Of a DNA stretch of 64,000 nucleotides, positions 9,130 through 18,384 are shown one piece after another. The DNA comes from Nisaea sediminum (lineage in GTDB: Bacteria; Pseudomonadota; Alphaproteobacteria; Thalassobaculales; Thalassobaculaceae): contig NZ_JACZCQ010000011.1 in assembly GCF_014904705.1 (NCBI RefSeq), forward strand, positions 62,001-126,000, in the 5' to 3' direction. The position numbers and the translations under genes were made by a program. The notes beneath the pieces were generated by a model. That model was given only the letters and a program-made list of their open reading frames with translations, was not told the origin of the DNA and ran no database searches. Position 1 is the first letter of the stretch. Each line of letters starts with the position of its first letter.

Positions 9130-10255
9130 ATGCGTGCCGAGATCACCGCGACCGCCGAAGAGATCAAGCAGTCGATCGAGCTGCTGAGGAGGCATCTTTG
9201 ACTGGGATGCCGCCCATGTCCGCCTTTCCGAGCTGAACGCCCTCGTCGAGGACCAGAGCCTCTGGGACGATGCAGAGCGCGCGCAGAAACTGATGCGCGA
9301 GCGCACCCAGCTCGAGAAGAGTCTGAACGACGTCAAGCAGCTCGAACAAGACCTCGCAGACGCGCTGGAACTAATCGAGCTCGGCGAGATGGAAGAGGAT
9401 CAGGGTGTCGTCGACGAGGCCGAGAAGTCCCTCTTCGCGCTGAAGGAGATCTGCGAGAAGCGCCAGATCGAAAGCCTGCTCTCCGGCGAGGCCGACGGTT
9501 TCGACTGCTATCTCGAAGTTCATGCCGGTGCCGGCGGCACGGAGGCGCAGGACTGGGCCTCGATGCTGCTGCGCATGTACACCCGCTGGTGCGACGCGCA
9601 CGGCTACAAGGTCGACTGGCTGGAAGAGAGCGCCGGCGAAGAAGCCGGTATCAAATCCGCGACGATCAAGGTCAACGGCCACAACGCCTATGGCTGGCTG
9701 AAGACCGAGAGCGGCGTCCACCGCCTGGTGCGGATCTCGCCCTATGACAGCGCCGCGCGCCGTCATACCAGCTTCTCCAGCGTCTGGGTCTATCCGGTGA
9801 TCGACGACAGCATCGACATCGTGATCGAGGAAAAAGACCTGCGCGTCGACACCTACCGCGCCTCGGGCGCCGGCGGTCAGCACGTCAACCGGACGGACAG
9901 CGCGGTCCGCATTACCCACATCCCGACCAACATCGTCGTGCAGTGCCAGAACGACCGCTCGCAGCACCGCAACCGCGCGACCGCGATGGACATGCTCCGC
10001 GCCCGCCTCTACGAGGCGGAGCTGCAGCGCCGAGAGGAAGAGGCGAACGCGGTCGAGGCCACCAAGTCCGATATCGGCTGGGGCCACCAGATCCGTTCCT
10101 ACGTCCTGCAGCCCTACCAGATGGTGAAGGACCTCCGCACCAGCGTGGAGACCTCGGCGACGGGAGCCGTGCTCGACGGCGATATCGATCTGTTCCTGGA
10201 GGCATCGCTGGCGCAGAAACTCGGGGACGGCGACAAGGCCAAGGCGGCGGGATAA
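9130..10255 (+). CDS. prfB: Peptide chain release factor 2, expressed by programmed +1 frameshift
   Basis: RF2 terminates translation at UGA and UAA. The reading is join(9130..9198, 9200..10255): 23 codons from ATG 9130 end at an in-frame TGA (9199-9201). Skipping T9199 then restores a frame continuing [15 protein letters not shown] through the rest of RF2, 374 residues in all. The peptidyl-hydrolysis GGQ is in SGAGGQHVN. The stop-recognition tripeptide is SPY in [15 protein letters not shown], where the textbook RF2 has SPF. This is autoregulation, not a broken gene: low RF2 lets ribosomes pause on UGA and slip. It may share transcripts with mrcA. Confidence 0.97.
9187..9202 (+). promoter_or_regulatory. 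prfB +1 frameshift signal
   Basis: An internal Shine-Dalgarno AGGAGG (9187-9192) lies three bases before the slippery CTT (9196-9198), followed by TGA and C (9199-9202). This reproduces the E. coli prfB layout of purine-rich SD, three bases, CTT-TGA-C. Confidence 0.95.
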
Positions 10256-10270
10256 TCCGTGTTCCCATGC

Positions 10271-10347
10271 GTCATCCCGATGAAAATCGGGATCCACTGC
10301 AGCAGATGTTGTTTCCGAGAGTGGATCCCGGCCTTCGCCGGGATGAC
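10271..10347. repeat. Dispersed palindromic intergenic repeat, copy A
   Basis: A 77-base element begins GTCATCCCG and ends CGGGATGAC. It contains two hairpins, CCCGAT-GAAA-ATCGGG (10276-10291) and CCCGGC-CTTC-GCCGGG (10327-10342). The halves are inverted copies of each other, each carrying GGGATCCACT or its complement. A diverged relative of the same plan lies at 30631-30710. It resembles REP-like elements common in proteobacterial genomes. It sits between prfB and the next gene and may stabilise or end the prfB mRNA. Confidence 0.75.
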
Positions 10348-10365
10348 GGCACGAGGAGATCCCGC

Positions 10366-11082
10366 ATGAGCGCATTTTTCGAGGAACTGGACTACCGCCC
10401 CACACCGATCGGCCCCGTCAGCCTCCGCCGTCGGCGCGAGCTCAGGCTCGATGTCGATGTCTTCGAGATCATGCTCGGCGACGAACACCTGATGTCGAGC
10501 CTGTTCACGGCATCTGAGATCGCTCTCGCCAACCTCGGGATTGCAGCACTCGACGGTGTTGGCCTGGAGGTTCTGGTCGGCGGCCTCGGACTTGGCTACA
10601 CGGCCGAAGCCGTTCTTGCGCACGACAGGGTCGGAGCGCTCGTCGTGGTCGACTATCTGGAAGCGGTCATCGACTGGCACCGCACCGGCCTCGTGCCAAT
10701 GGGCACCGCCTTGGCGGATGACCCGCGCTGCCGCCTGGTCGAGGCGGATTTCTTCGCCGGTGCGGCCAGTGAGACCGGCTTCGATCCCGAAACACCCGGT
10801 CGCAAGTTTGACGCCATCCTGCTCGACATAGACCATTCGCCGGAAGCGCTGCTCGACGCGCGCAGCGCAAGCTTCTACGGATCGGACGGTTTGAGGGCGC
10901 TGGCCACCCATCTGAAGCCCGGCGGCATCTTTGGCCTCTGGTCAGACGACAGGACCGATCCCGCTTTCACCGAGCGGCTTTCAGGCGTGTTCTCGGAGGC
11001 CTCGGCGGAACCCGTGACATTCCACAACCCGCTGCAGGACCGCCCCTTCACGCAGACGGTCTATCTGGCACGGCGCGACTAG
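10366..11082 (+). CDS. Spermidine synthase-like (aminopropyltransferase/methyltransferase-fold) protein
   Basis: A 238-residue Rossmann-fold protein with a nucleotide-binding loop VGGLGLGYTAEAVL (about 64-77), VVVDYLEAVIDW at the second strand, and LLDIDHSP (about 149-156) where spermidine synthases hold their catalytic Asp. It ends with YLARRD. This fits the spermine/spermidine-synthase domain family that transfers aminopropyl or methyl groups from SAM derivatives, but the substrate is unknown. Many relatives are annotated only as spermidine-synthase-like. ATG 10366 has GAGGAGA at 10353-10359. The gene stands alone, just after the palindromic repeat, and no speD is nearby. Confidence 0.7.
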   Translation: MSAFFEELDYRPTPIGPVSLRRRRELRLDVDVFEIMLGDEHLMSSLFTASEIALANLGIAALDGVGLEVLVGGLGLGYTAEAVLAHDRVGALVVVDYLEAVIDWHRTGLVPMGTALADDPRCRLVEADFFAGAASETGFDPETPGRKFDAILLDIDHSPEALLDARSASFYGSDGLRALATHLKPGGIFGLWSDDRTDPAFTERLSGVFSEASAEPVTFHNPLQDRPFTQTVYLARRD

Positions 11083-11262
11083 CACCGGTCCATCAGACCA
11101 AGCGACCGGAAGATGCGGCAAGTTCTCCCGTAGCTACCCGCTAACTCCCTTTTAAATAATAATTTATATGAATTTATCTATGAAAAATTGAGTTTTGCTC
11201 CTGTATGGGTCAAGATCGAAGTCAGTATTGGACTGATTTCTTACAGAAACCGGGGGATAACG

Positions 11263-11790
11263 ATGAGTTCACTTCATCGGGTGGTTCTTTTTGCGTTTCT
11301 CGTCGGTGGAACGTCTACGAGTCCGGCATCTGCAAAAGACTGCATGGAAGCATCGGATGCTCCGATCCCGGATGTCGAAATCCAGTCGTTCGACAAAGCC
11401 CCGCCGGAGGTTGCGCAGTGGTTGGGGCATTTCAAAGGGGCATGGTATTCGCGGGGCGAAGTGGCGCTCTGCCAACGCCTCATCATTTACCGTATTGACG
11501 CGAAAGAGAACGGTGAAGACTACGCTGTACGGACGAAATACTCCCATGGCGTCTATCCGGCATGGAGAATTGCCGAGCCGAATGTTTACGATTGGCATGG
11601 AAAACTAAACGACCGCGGCGAACTGACGCTCAAATGGAAGACTGAGACTGGGTGGTCGCGAATTGCGACCTATCGCATACAAGACGCGAACTCACTCAGC
11701 GGAACCTTCGCATGGGGCAAGGGTGATGAACCGCACAATGGCTGGAGCATAGTCAACACCGCCCCAACGAATCTCATGCGACAAGATTAG
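11263..11790 (+). CDS. Secreted hypothetical protein
   Basis: A 175-residue protein that I do not recognise. It starts with a clear signal peptide (MSSLHRVVLFAFLVGG, then ending ASA near residue 24), so it is probably periplasmic. The mature part has two cysteines (residues about 27 and 68), many Trp and Tyr, and ends in a beta-rich stretch (WHGKLNDRGELTLKWK, YRIQDANSLSGTFAW) that suggests a small beta-barrel or lipocalin-like fold. ATG 11263 has GGGGGA 6 bases upstream; the frame is open further upstream but lacks coding character. The gene and the 180 bases before it are distinctly AT-richer than their neighbours, so it may have been acquired. Confidence 0.6.
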   Translation: MSSLHRVVLFAFLVGGTSTSPASAKDCMEASDAPIPDVEIQSFDKAPPEVAQWLGHFKGAWYSRGEVALCQRLIIYRIDAKENGEDYAVRTKYSHGVYPAWRIAEPNVYDWHGKLNDRGELTLKWKTETGWSRIATYRIQDANSLSGTFAWGKGDEPHNGWSIVNTAPTNLMRQD

Positions 11791-11811
11791 GCAGGCGGCA
11801 ATTTCCGCCGG

Positions 11812-12651
11812 TCAATTGTCGCCTTTCGCCTTCCCTATCGGGGTCACATTCGCATCCGGACCGCTTGGCACCTCGTCGGCTCGGTCGTCGTCCTCCACAT
11901 CCACTGTCCGCTGCAGCCGCAGGTACGACCGGTAGCTGAAGGGCAGCGAGACCAGATATGCGAACAGCAGCGCGGCGAAGAACTGCCAGGGTGCACTGAC
12001 CAGCCAGGCGACGCAGAGGCCGAAGACGATCAGCAGCGGCAATACCAGCTTCTGCGGGACGCGGGCGCCCTTGAAGCTGTAGGTCGGAATCTGCGAGACC
12101 ATGAGCAGACCGACGACGACCTGCCAGATGGCGAGGAAATGCGGCTGGTGCAGGAAGGTGAAATCCGCCTCGAAACTGAGGATCAGCGGCAGCAGGCCAA
12201 GGCCGGCCGCGGCCGGCGCCGGCACGCCGGTGAAGAAGCGGTAGGTGAAGGGCGGCAGGGTCGGGTCGTCCGTCTTGGTGTTGAAGCGCGCGAGCCTGAG
12301 CGCCATGCAGGTCGAGAAGAACAGCGCCGCCATCCAGCCGAAGCTCTTCAGATCGTGGGTCGACCATAGGAAGAGGATCAGCGCCGGCGAAACGCCGAAG
12401 CTGATGAAGTCACCTAGAGAGTCCAACTCGGCGCCGAACTTGCTCTGGCCTTTCAGCAGACGCGCCATGCTGCCGTCGAGCGTATCCAGGATCGCCGCGA
12501 CCGCGATCGCGCCGACCGCCAGCGTCCATTGCTCGTTGAGCGCGAAGCGGACGCCCGAGAGGCCGGCGCAGAGCGCCATGACCGTGATCATGTTCGGGAT
12601 CAGCTTGCTGATCGAAATCACCGGAAGCCGGCGCCGTTTGGCCCTGATCAT
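11812..12651 (-). CDS. pssA: CDP-diacylglycerol--serine O-phosphatidyltransferase
   Basis: Integral membrane enzyme that makes phosphatidylserine from CDP-diacylglycerol and L-serine. The CDP-alcohol phosphotransferase signature is complete: DGSMAR, then eight residues, then G-x3-D-x3-D in GAELDSLGD. Several hydrophobic helices follow, and the last 30 residues are an acidic, hydrophilic tail. Start chosen at the ATG giving MIRAKRRRLPV (279 residues), because a longer reading would overlap psd and has no family-like sequence. It lies 40 bases downstream of psd on the same strand, so the two consecutive steps to phosphatidylethanolamine are cotranscribed. Confidence 0.93.
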   Translation of the reverse strand: MIRAKRRRLPVISISKLIPNMITVMALCAGLSGVRFALNEQWTLAVGAIAVAAILDTLDGSMARLLKGQSKFGAELDSLGDFISFGVSPALILFLWSTHDLKSFGWMAALFFSTCMALRLARFNTKTDDPTLPPFTYRFFTGVPAPAAAGLGLLPLILSFEADFTFLHQPHFLAIWQVVVGLLMVSQIPTYSFKGARVPQKLVLPLLIVFGLCVAWLVSAPWQFFAALLFAYLVSLPFSYRSYLRLQRTVDVEDDDRADEVPSGPDANVTPIGKAKGDN

Positions 12652-12691
12652 CGTCTCGTGTCCGTTTCCCGTTGCCGTGTCCGCAGATTGC

Positions 12692-13402
12692 TCAGCGGAC
12701 CTCGCCCCTGCGTGCCGCCTCCGTCGCATTGAGGTCGGCGATCACCGTTTCGCCGGCCACCGCGCGCTGTCCGACCGTCACCAGCGGATTGACGCCTTCC
12801 GGCAGGTAGACGTCCACCCGGCTGCCGAAGCGGATCAAGCCGAAACGCTCGCCGGCGCGCACCGGCTGGCCTTCCTGAAGGTAACAGATGATGCGGCGGG
12901 CAACCAAACCGGCGATCTGCACGAAGGCGACCTTGCGTCCGTCCTTCATCTCGACCGCGACCAGCTGGCGCTCGTTCTCCTCGCTCGCCTTGTCGAAGGC
13001 GGCATTGACGAACTTGCCCGGGACATAGGCGAGCTTTGCGACCTCGCCGTCGACCGGGATCCGGTTCACGTGGCAGTCGAAGACGTTCATGAAGACGGAG
13101 ACCCGGCACATCGGCTTGTCGCCCATCTCGAGCTGCTTCGGCGGCGGCGCGTCGACGATCATCTGCACCACGCCGTCGGCGGGTGTGATCACCAGCCCCT
13201 CGCGCACCGGCGTCACCCGGTCCGGGTTGCGGAAGAAATAGACGCACCAGAGCGTCAGCATCACGCCGACGAAGCCGAGCGGCTCCCAGACCGCATAGAG
13301 CAGCAGCGTCAGGACCGCGAAGGCGGCGATAAAGGGATACCCCTCGCGCGCAACGGGGACCAGAACGCCTTTCAGAACGCCGTCGTCCTGCTGATTCAAC
13401 AT
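12692..13402 (-). CDS. psd: Phosphatidylserine decarboxylase proenzyme
   Basis: Decarboxylates phosphatidylserine to phosphatidylethanolamine at the inner membrane. The 236-residue protein is the short class of the family. Membrane segments cover about 23-55, and the core carries [11 protein letters not shown] (109-119). The self-cleavage site is [11 protein letters not shown], where G193-S194 would be split to give the pyruvoyl cofactor on the small alpha chain. The gene is the first of the psd-pssA pair. The LysM gene ends 32 bases upstream of psd on the same strand, so it could head a longer transcript. Confidence 0.94.
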   Translation of the reverse strand: MLNQQDDGVLKGVLVPVAREGYPFIAAFAVLTLLLYAVWEPLGFVGVMLTLWCVYFFRNPDRVTPVREGLVITPADGVVQMIVDAPPPKQLEMGDKPMCRVSVFMNVFDCHVNRIPVDGEVAKLAYVPGKFVNAAFDKASEENERQLVAVEMKDGRKVAFVQIAGLVARRIICYLQEGQPVRAGERFGLIRFGSRVDVYLPEGVNPLVTVGQRAVAGETVIADLNATEAARRGEVR

Positions 13403-13433
13403 AGCTTGTCCGTCCGAATGAGTTGAAGGCGGC

Positions 13434-14597
13434 TTAGTTCAGGGCCGGCAGACCGAAGACCTGGCCCGGATAGATCAGGTCCGGATCGCGGATCTGGTCG
13501 CTGTTCGCCTGATAGATCTCGGTATAGCGGAAACCGGAGCCGTAGACCCGGCTCGCGATCCGCCAGAGATTGTTGCCGGGCTGTATAATGACAACGGAAT
13601 CCTGAGGCAATCCCGTGAACGGGACCGCACGCACGAAAGGCAGCTCGATCCGCGCCAGAACCTGTCCGCCCTCGGAGACCTGATCGACGCGGACCTGGTG
13701 GGTTCCAGCTTCGATACTCCGCTCCGGCTTGACCGACCAGTTGCCGGCAGAGTCGGACTTGCCACGCGCCGCGAGCTCGTTGTCGACATAGACCTGGACA
13801 TCCGAGTCCGCCGACGTCTTGCCGCTGAAGACCACTGCGCCCTTTTCGTCATAGTCGATCACATCAAGCGAGACGCCGGGTTTGGCGCCCGCACCCTCAG
13901 TCGCGCTCTTCTCCGGGAAGGACTGCGCAGCCGGCTTGGGCGCCGGATCGGCATTGGCGACTTTCGCCGGCGCTTCGGCCGCCGGAGCGGGCGCCTGCAG
14001 GATCTTCGTCGGCTTGCTCGGAGCCTGCTCGCGCGGCACGACCATCGCGAGCGGCTTCTGCGTCTCCGTATTGTCCCGGCCGGCGATGTCCTTGCCCTTC
14101 TCCGGGATCACGACGACGACGGCATTGCCGGACTTCGTCGCTTCCTTGTCGCCTTCGCCCGGCGTCTCGAGCGTCAGGACGCTGCTCCCGGAGGGCAGCT
14201 TCTCTTCCGGCAGGAAGACCCAGTCACCCTTGTCGTCCGCCTTGACCTCGCCGATCCGCTTGTCGCCGTCCATGATCCGGACTGTCGCATTCGGCAACGC
14301 TTTGCCGGCGATGACCGTGTTGCCTTCCGGATCGACGCGGACGACGTCGAAACTCGGCTGCGAGAGATCGGGCTTGTCGTCACCGCTTTCGGCAGCAGCG
14401 ACCGGTGCTTCCACAGTAGCGGGAGCGGGCGCCTCGGTACTGGGAGCAGGGGCCGGTGCGGGAGCTGCTTTCGGTGCCGCCGCTGTCTCGACAGGAACCG
14501 GCCTGACATCTTCTTCCGATGTCAGGTAGAACAGCCCGCCAGCCATAGCCAACACCAGGACTCCGGCGGCGCCAATGATGTATGGCTTACTCAGCAT
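13434..14597 (-). CDS. Membrane-anchored protein with Ig-like repeats and C-terminal LysM domain
   Basis: A 387-residue envelope protein. One membrane anchor ([19 protein letters not shown], about 7-25) is followed by an Ala/Pro-rich linker, two related Ig-like/bacterial-adhesion-type modules (about 80-145 and 245-315), and a LysM domain at the end ([17 protein letters not shown] to [10 protein letters not shown]) for peptidoglycan binding. The two modules share a VD-x-x-G-x-x-V-x-x-G-K pattern and G-x-W strands, so they look like a duplication. Proteins of this design are common in Rhodospirillales, but their role is not established. Start MLSKPYI sits just before the anchor. The gene is divergent from the LOG gene across 123 bases. 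Confidence 0.8.
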   Translation of the reverse strand: MLSKPYIIGAAGVLVLAMAGGLFYLTSEEDVRPVPVETAAAPKAAPAPAPAPSTEAPAPATVEAPVAAAESGDDKPDLSQPSFDVVRVDPEGNTVIAGKALPNATVRIMDGDKRIGEVKADDKGDWVFLPEEKLPSGSSVLTLETPGEGDKEATKSGNAVVVVIPEKGKDIAGRDNTETQKPLAMVVPREQAPSKPTKILQAPAPAAEAPAKVANADPAPKPAAQSFPEKSATEGAGAKPGVSLDVIDYDEKGAVVFSGKTSADSDVQVYVDNELAARGKSDSAGNWSVKPERSIEAGTHQVRVDQVSEGGQVLARIELPFVRAVPFTGLPQDSVVIIQPGNNLWRIASRVYGSGFRYTEIYQANSDQIRDPDLIYPGQVFGLPALN

Positions 14598-14720
14598 GTT
14601 CTCGGGGCTCCAATACGCGCTCGGTCGACAATAAACCCTTACAAACCCGCGCGCAATGCAGGCGGAACCGCCCTTTTTAGCCGCTTGACCGGACCCGGGC
14701 GGGGTGGGATAGACGAGCGC

Positions 14721-15305
14721 ATGAGCGAGAAAAAATCCATCTGCGTATTCTGCGGTTCCTCCGGCAAGGTCGACCAGGCCTACCGCGATGCCGCGACCAA
14801 GTTCGGCACCCTGATCGGCGAGCGCGGCTACAACCTCGTCTATGGCGGCGGGCGTGTCGGTCTCATGGGCCTGACGGCCGATGCCGCGCTGGCGGCCGGC
14901 GCCGCCGTGACCGGTGTGATCCCGAAGTTCCTCGAGGATTACGAGGTCGGGCATCAGGGCCTGAACGAACTGATCATCACCGACAACATGCATGACCGCA
15001 AAAGGATCATGTACGAGAAGGCCGACGCGTTCGTAATCCTTCCGGGGGGCCTCGGGACCATGGACGAGACCTTCGAGGTGATCACCTGGACCCAGCTCGG
15101 CCTGTCGAAGAAGCCGGTGGTCCTCGCCAATGTGAACGGCTTCTGGGATCCGCTGGTCGCGCTCGTCGACCATTTCGTCGCCACGAATTTCGCCAAGCCG
15201 GAAAACCGCAACTTCATCCAGGTCGCGGATACGCTCGAGGGCGTGTTCCCGTTCGTCACGGAAGCGCCGGTCACCCACGGCAAGGTCGAATCCAAATGGG
15301 TCTGA
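14721..15305 (+). CDS. LOG family protein (nucleoside 5'-monophosphate phosphoribohydrolase)
   Basis: A 194-residue lysine-decarboxylase-like (LOG) protein. Relatives release the free base from AMP or cytokinin riboside monophosphate. The family signature PGGLGTMDE (about 109-117) and GGGRVGLMG (about 42-50) are intact, and the N terminus CVFCGSS is typical. Many database entries call such genes lysine decarboxylase or 'TIGR00730 family'; the former name is misleading. In bacteria the job is probably nucleotide salvage rather than hormone production, but that is not shown here. ATG 14721 is the natural start. No operon partner downstream is obvious; icd follows after 130 bases. Confidence 0.9.
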   Translation: MSEKKSICVFCGSSGKVDQAYRDAATKFGTLIGERGYNLVYGGGRVGLMGLTADAALAAGAAVTGVIPKFLEDYEVGHQGLNELIITDNMHDRKRIMYEKADAFVILPGGLGTMDETFEVITWTQLGLSKKPVVLANVNGFWDPLVALVDHFVATNFAKPENRNFIQVADTLEGVFPFVTEAPVTHGKVESKWV

Positions 15306-15435
15306 CGGCCTGATTTTGATTATTCGTCCGCAACGTCACGAGGTCAGTGCCGCGCGCGCATCTTGCATTGCCGCGCCCACCTGATATTTTGCCGCCCGCT
15401 GCTCACAAGATTCCATCCACAAAGGAGCCAGGAAG

Positions 15436-16650
15436 ATGGCCAAGATCAAGGTCAAGAATCCTATCGTCGAGCTCGACGGCGACGAGATGACGCGGATCAT
15501 CTGGAAGATGATCAAGGAAAAGCTCATCCTCCCGTACCTCGATGTCGATCTCAAATACTACGACCTCGGCATGGAAAAGCGCGACGAGACGGATGACCAG
15601 ATCACCATCGACTCCGCGAATGCGATCAAGAAATACGGCGTCGGCGTCAAGTGCGCGACCATCACGCCGGACGAGGCCCGGGTCGAGGAATTCGGCCTGA
15701 AGAAGATGTGGCGCTCGCCGAACGGCACGATCCGCAACATCCTTGGCGGCACCGTGTTCCGTCAGCCGATCATCTGCGACAACGTCCCGCGCCTGGTTCC
15801 GGGCTGGACCCAGCCGATCGTCATCGGCCGCCATGCCTTCGGCGACCAGTACCGCGCCACCGACATGGTGGTGAAGGGCCCGGGCAAACTGACCATGACC
15901 TTCCAGCCGGCCGACGGCAGCCCAGCGATCACCCACGAGGTGTTCGACTTCCCGGGCGGCGGTGTCGCCATGTCCATGTACAACCTCGACGATTCCATCC
16001 GCGGTTTCGCCCGGGCCTGCATGAACTACGGCCTCGATCTCGGCTGGCCGGTCTATCTCTCGACCAAGAACACCATCCTCAAGGCCTATGACGGCCGCTT
16101 CAAGGACCTGTTCCAGGAAGTCTTCGAGGAGGAGTTCGCGGACAAGTTCAAGGCCAAGGGCATCATCTACGAACACCGCCTGATCGACGACATGGTCGCG
16201 GCCGCGATGAAGTGGTCCGGCGGCTTTGTCTGGGCCTGCAAGAACTACGACGGCGACGTGCAGTCCGATACCGTGGCCCAGGGCTTCGGCTCGCTCGGCC
16301 TGATGACCTCCGTGCTGATGACGCCGGACGGAAAGACGGTCGAGGCGGAAGCCGCCCACGGCACCGTGACCCGTCACTACCGCCAGCACCAGCAGGGTAA
16401 GGAAACCTCGACCAACCCGATCGCGTCGATCTTCGCCTGGACCCGCGGCCTCGCCTACCGGGCCAAGTTCGACGACACGCCGGAAGTGCTGAAGTTCGCC
16501 GAGACCCTGGAGAAGGTCTGCGTCGATACCGTCGAGGCGGGCGACATGACCAAGGATCTGGCGCTGCTGATCAGCCCGGACCAGCCCTGGCTCACCACCC
16601 AGCAGTTCCTGTCCAAGCTGGACGAGAACCTGCAGAAGGCGATGAGCTGA
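15436..16650 (+). CDS. icd: NADP-dependent isocitrate dehydrogenase
   Basis: TCA-cycle enzyme converting isocitrate to 2-oxoglutarate with NADPH formation. The 404-residue protein is the homodimeric type II form shared by alphaproteobacteria and eukaryotes ([17 protein letters not shown] at the start, [16 protein letters not shown] in the substrate region, [12 protein letters not shown] near the cofactor site). It differs from the E. coli Icd type. AAGGAG lies 10 bases before ATG 15436. A strong intrinsic terminator ends the transcript at 16677-16708, so icd is probably monocistronic. Confidence 0.96.
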   Translation: MAKIKVKNPIVELDGDEMTRIIWKMIKEKLILPYLDVDLKYYDLGMEKRDETDDQITIDSANAIKKYGVGVKCATITPDEARVEEFGLKKMWRSPNGTIRNILGGTVFRQPIICDNVPRLVPGWTQPIVIGRHAFGDQYRATDMVVKGPGKLTMTFQPADGSPAITHEVFDFPGGGVAMSMYNLDDSIRGFARACMNYGLDLGWPVYLSTKNTILKAYDGRFKDLFQEVFEEEFADKFKAKGIIYEHRLIDDMVAAAMKWSGGFVWACKNYDGDVQSDTVAQGFGSLGLMTSVLMTPDGKTVEAEAAHGTVTRHYRQHQQGKETSTNPIASIFAWTRGLAYRAKFDDTPEVLKFAETLEKVCVDTVEAGDMTKDLALLISPDQPWLTTQQFLSKLDENLQKAMS

Positions 16651-16676
16651 GAGCGCGTGCACATGCGATCTTCGAG

Positions 16677-16708
16677 CGGGCCGCCTTCGGGCGGCCCGTT
16701 TTCGTTTT
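16677..16708 (+). terminator. Intrinsic terminator after icd
   Basis: A perfect nine-pair stem, CGGGCCGCC (16677-16685) with GGCGGCCCG (16690-16698), has the stable TTCG tetraloop and is followed by TTTTCGTTTT. Confidence 0.93.
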
Positions 16709-16734
16709 GACGGTCAATCGAGGGAACGTGACCG

Positions 16735-17085
16735 ATGGATTTCTACCACATCTACTGTGACCTGAAGCCTGGCGTTAAGGACATGGACTTCGCCGAGTCC
16801 GTCCAGGGCTATTTCGCCTATCTGAAAGATCAGGGTCTGATCGAGGGGTCCCGCATCACCCGCCGAAAGCTCGGCCTCGGCCCCGCGGACGGAACCGAGT
16901 TCCATATGTGGCTGGAGACCCGCGACCTCGCCCAGCTCGACGCGGCCTTCACTCATGTCTCCAGCCGGAGCGAGCCGGTGGAGAGCTTCCATCACGCGGT
17001 GAACTCCAAGGTCCAGAACGTGCGCTTCACGCTCTACCGGGACTTCCCCGACCCGCAGAGGAAGCGGGGCGAGGAGAAGTTCTGA
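16735..17085 (+). CDS. Small conserved protein, DUF6614-like
   Basis: A 116-residue cytoplasmic protein without signal or membrane segments. The opening FYHIYCDLKPGVKDMDFA, the central ITRRKLGLG, and the ending YRDFPDP resemble a small alphaproteobacterial family I associate with DUF6614, but I cannot confirm this without a search. The alternating pattern suggests a ferredoxin-like (dimeric alpha-beta barrel) fold. The name is tentative and no function is known. It begins 27 bases after the icd terminator and converges on the MFS gene, 15 bases between stops. Confidence 0.6.
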   Translation: MDFYHIYCDLKPGVKDMDFAESVQGYFAYLKDQGLIEGSRITRRKLGLGPADGTEFHMWLETRDLAQLDAAFTHVSSRSEPVESFHHAVNSKVQNVRFTLYRDFPDPQRKRGEEKF

Positions 17086-17100
17086 CGCGGAGTTGCGCCT

Positions 17101-18327
17101 TCAGGCCGGGGCGAGAGTCCCGGCCGGCCTGTCATCCATCGAGATCTGGATCAGGGCGGCGAGCAGGCCGACGACGATCATCGCACTCCAGGCGATGAGG
17201 TAATCCCCGGTCAGATCGAAGGTCAGTCCCCCGAGATAAGCTCCAAGAAAGGCTCCGATCTGGTGGCTGAGGAACATGACGCCGAAAAGGGCGCCGAAAT
17301 TCGTCGCGCCGAACATGTTGTTCAGCAAACCGCTTACGGGCGGGATGACGCTCAGCCAAAGCAACCCCATCGCAGCACCGAAGAGAAGCGTGCTGACGAC
17401 AGAGACGGGCATGAAGGCATAACTCGCGATCGCGATTGTCCGGAAGACGTAGATCAGGCTGAGAACAAGCCGGTTGCCGAACCGCTCACCGAGATATCCG
17501 ACGAGAAGGGTCCCGACCGCGTTGCAGACACCGATGAGAGCGATCGTGTTCGCGCTGACGGAGGGCGAAAGGCCGCAGATGGCGACAAATTTCGGCAGAT
17601 GCGTCGCAACGAAGATCAGCTGGAAACCGCAGGCGAAGAACGCGACCGTCATCGCGACATAGCCGCGATGACGCAACGCCTCGCGAATCGCTTTCAGGGC
17701 ATTCGGCCGTTCCGAATGCGCCGCCGGCTGGCCGCGCCGCCGTCCTCTCAGAACGAGCGCCAGCACAACCATGCCGGCGGACAGCGCGGCCAGAACCAGA
17801 AGCACGGTATTCCATGGCATCCGATCCAGCATGGCCTGAGATGCCGGAGCGAGTACCAGAGTGCCCAGCGACCCGGCGGCGGCGAGGACCGAGATCGAGA
17901 TTGCGCGTACACCAGGAGCGGCGAGGCGCGAGATCACGCCGACCAGAACCCCGTGGGACGTCGCTGCGATCGCGATGCCGATCAGCAGACCGCCGCCGAC
18001 ATATAGGCCGAGCGCCCCACCGAGCGTCATCAGCCACAGCCCGCCGGCGAAGCTCGCCGCGCCGATGGTCACCACCATATGTCCGCCGTAGCGATCCGAG
18101 AGCGCTCCCATCGTCGGCTGGAAAATGCCCCAGACGAGATTTTGCACTGCCATTGCCAGTCCGAAGGAGGCGACGGAGATCCCCGTCGCCCGCGCGACCG
18201 GGTCGAGAAAAAGCCCGAGGCTCTGACGGATGCCCATCGATGTGGAAAGGATCGCGCTGGCGGCGATGAGCGTTCCGACAAGGACCGGAGTCCACGGGGA
18301 GGAAGCAGTCGTAACGGACCGATGCAT
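17101..18327 (-). CDS. Major facilitator superfamily transporter
   Basis: A 408-residue inner-membrane protein with about 12 hydrophobic helices. The loop after the second helix carries a GALSDRYGG sequence, the MFS motif A (G-x-x-x-D-R-x-G). Substrate cannot be read from sequence; the opening (GIRQSLGLFLDPVARATG) is like transporters related to oxalate/formate and monocarboxylate carriers. It lies directly downstream of a tetR gene, with a 22-bp palindrome 58 bases before its start. This suggests the TetR protein represses it and that it exports or imports a compound sensed by that regulator. Confidence 0.85.
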   Translation of the reverse strand: MHRSVTTASSPWTPVLVGTLIAASAILSTSMGIRQSLGLFLDPVARATGISVASFGLAMAVQNLVWGIFQPTMGALSDRYGGHMVVTIGAASFAGGLWLMTLGGALGLYVGGGLLIGIAIAATSHGVLVGVISRLAAPGVRAISISVLAAAGSLGTLVLAPASQAMLDRMPWNTVLLVLAALSAGMVVLALVLRGRRRGQPAAHSERPNALKAIREALRHRGYVAMTVAFFACGFQLIFVATHLPKFVAICGLSPSVSANTIALIGVCNAVGTLLVGYLGERFGNRLVLSLIYVFRTIAIASYAFMPVSVVSTLLFGAAMGLLWLSVIPPVSGLLNNMFGATNFGALFGVMFLSHQIGAFLGAYLGGLTFDLTGDYLIAWSAMIVVGLLAALIQISMDDRPAGTLAPA

Positions 18328-18384
18328 GATGAACTTCTCACGAAATTTGAAATCGGAAGAAGAGGATCACCCTACAAAAGGTAC

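Noticed and set aside
6638-9130. Long open frame on the minus strand opposite mrcA, 830 codons
   Set aside because: Low-complexity shadow of mrcA, which has complete GT51 and transpeptidase motifs.
9130-9201. Tiny open frame ending at TGA before prfB; possible broken gene
   Set aside because: The stop is part of the RF2 frameshift signal; the protein continues in the +1 frame.
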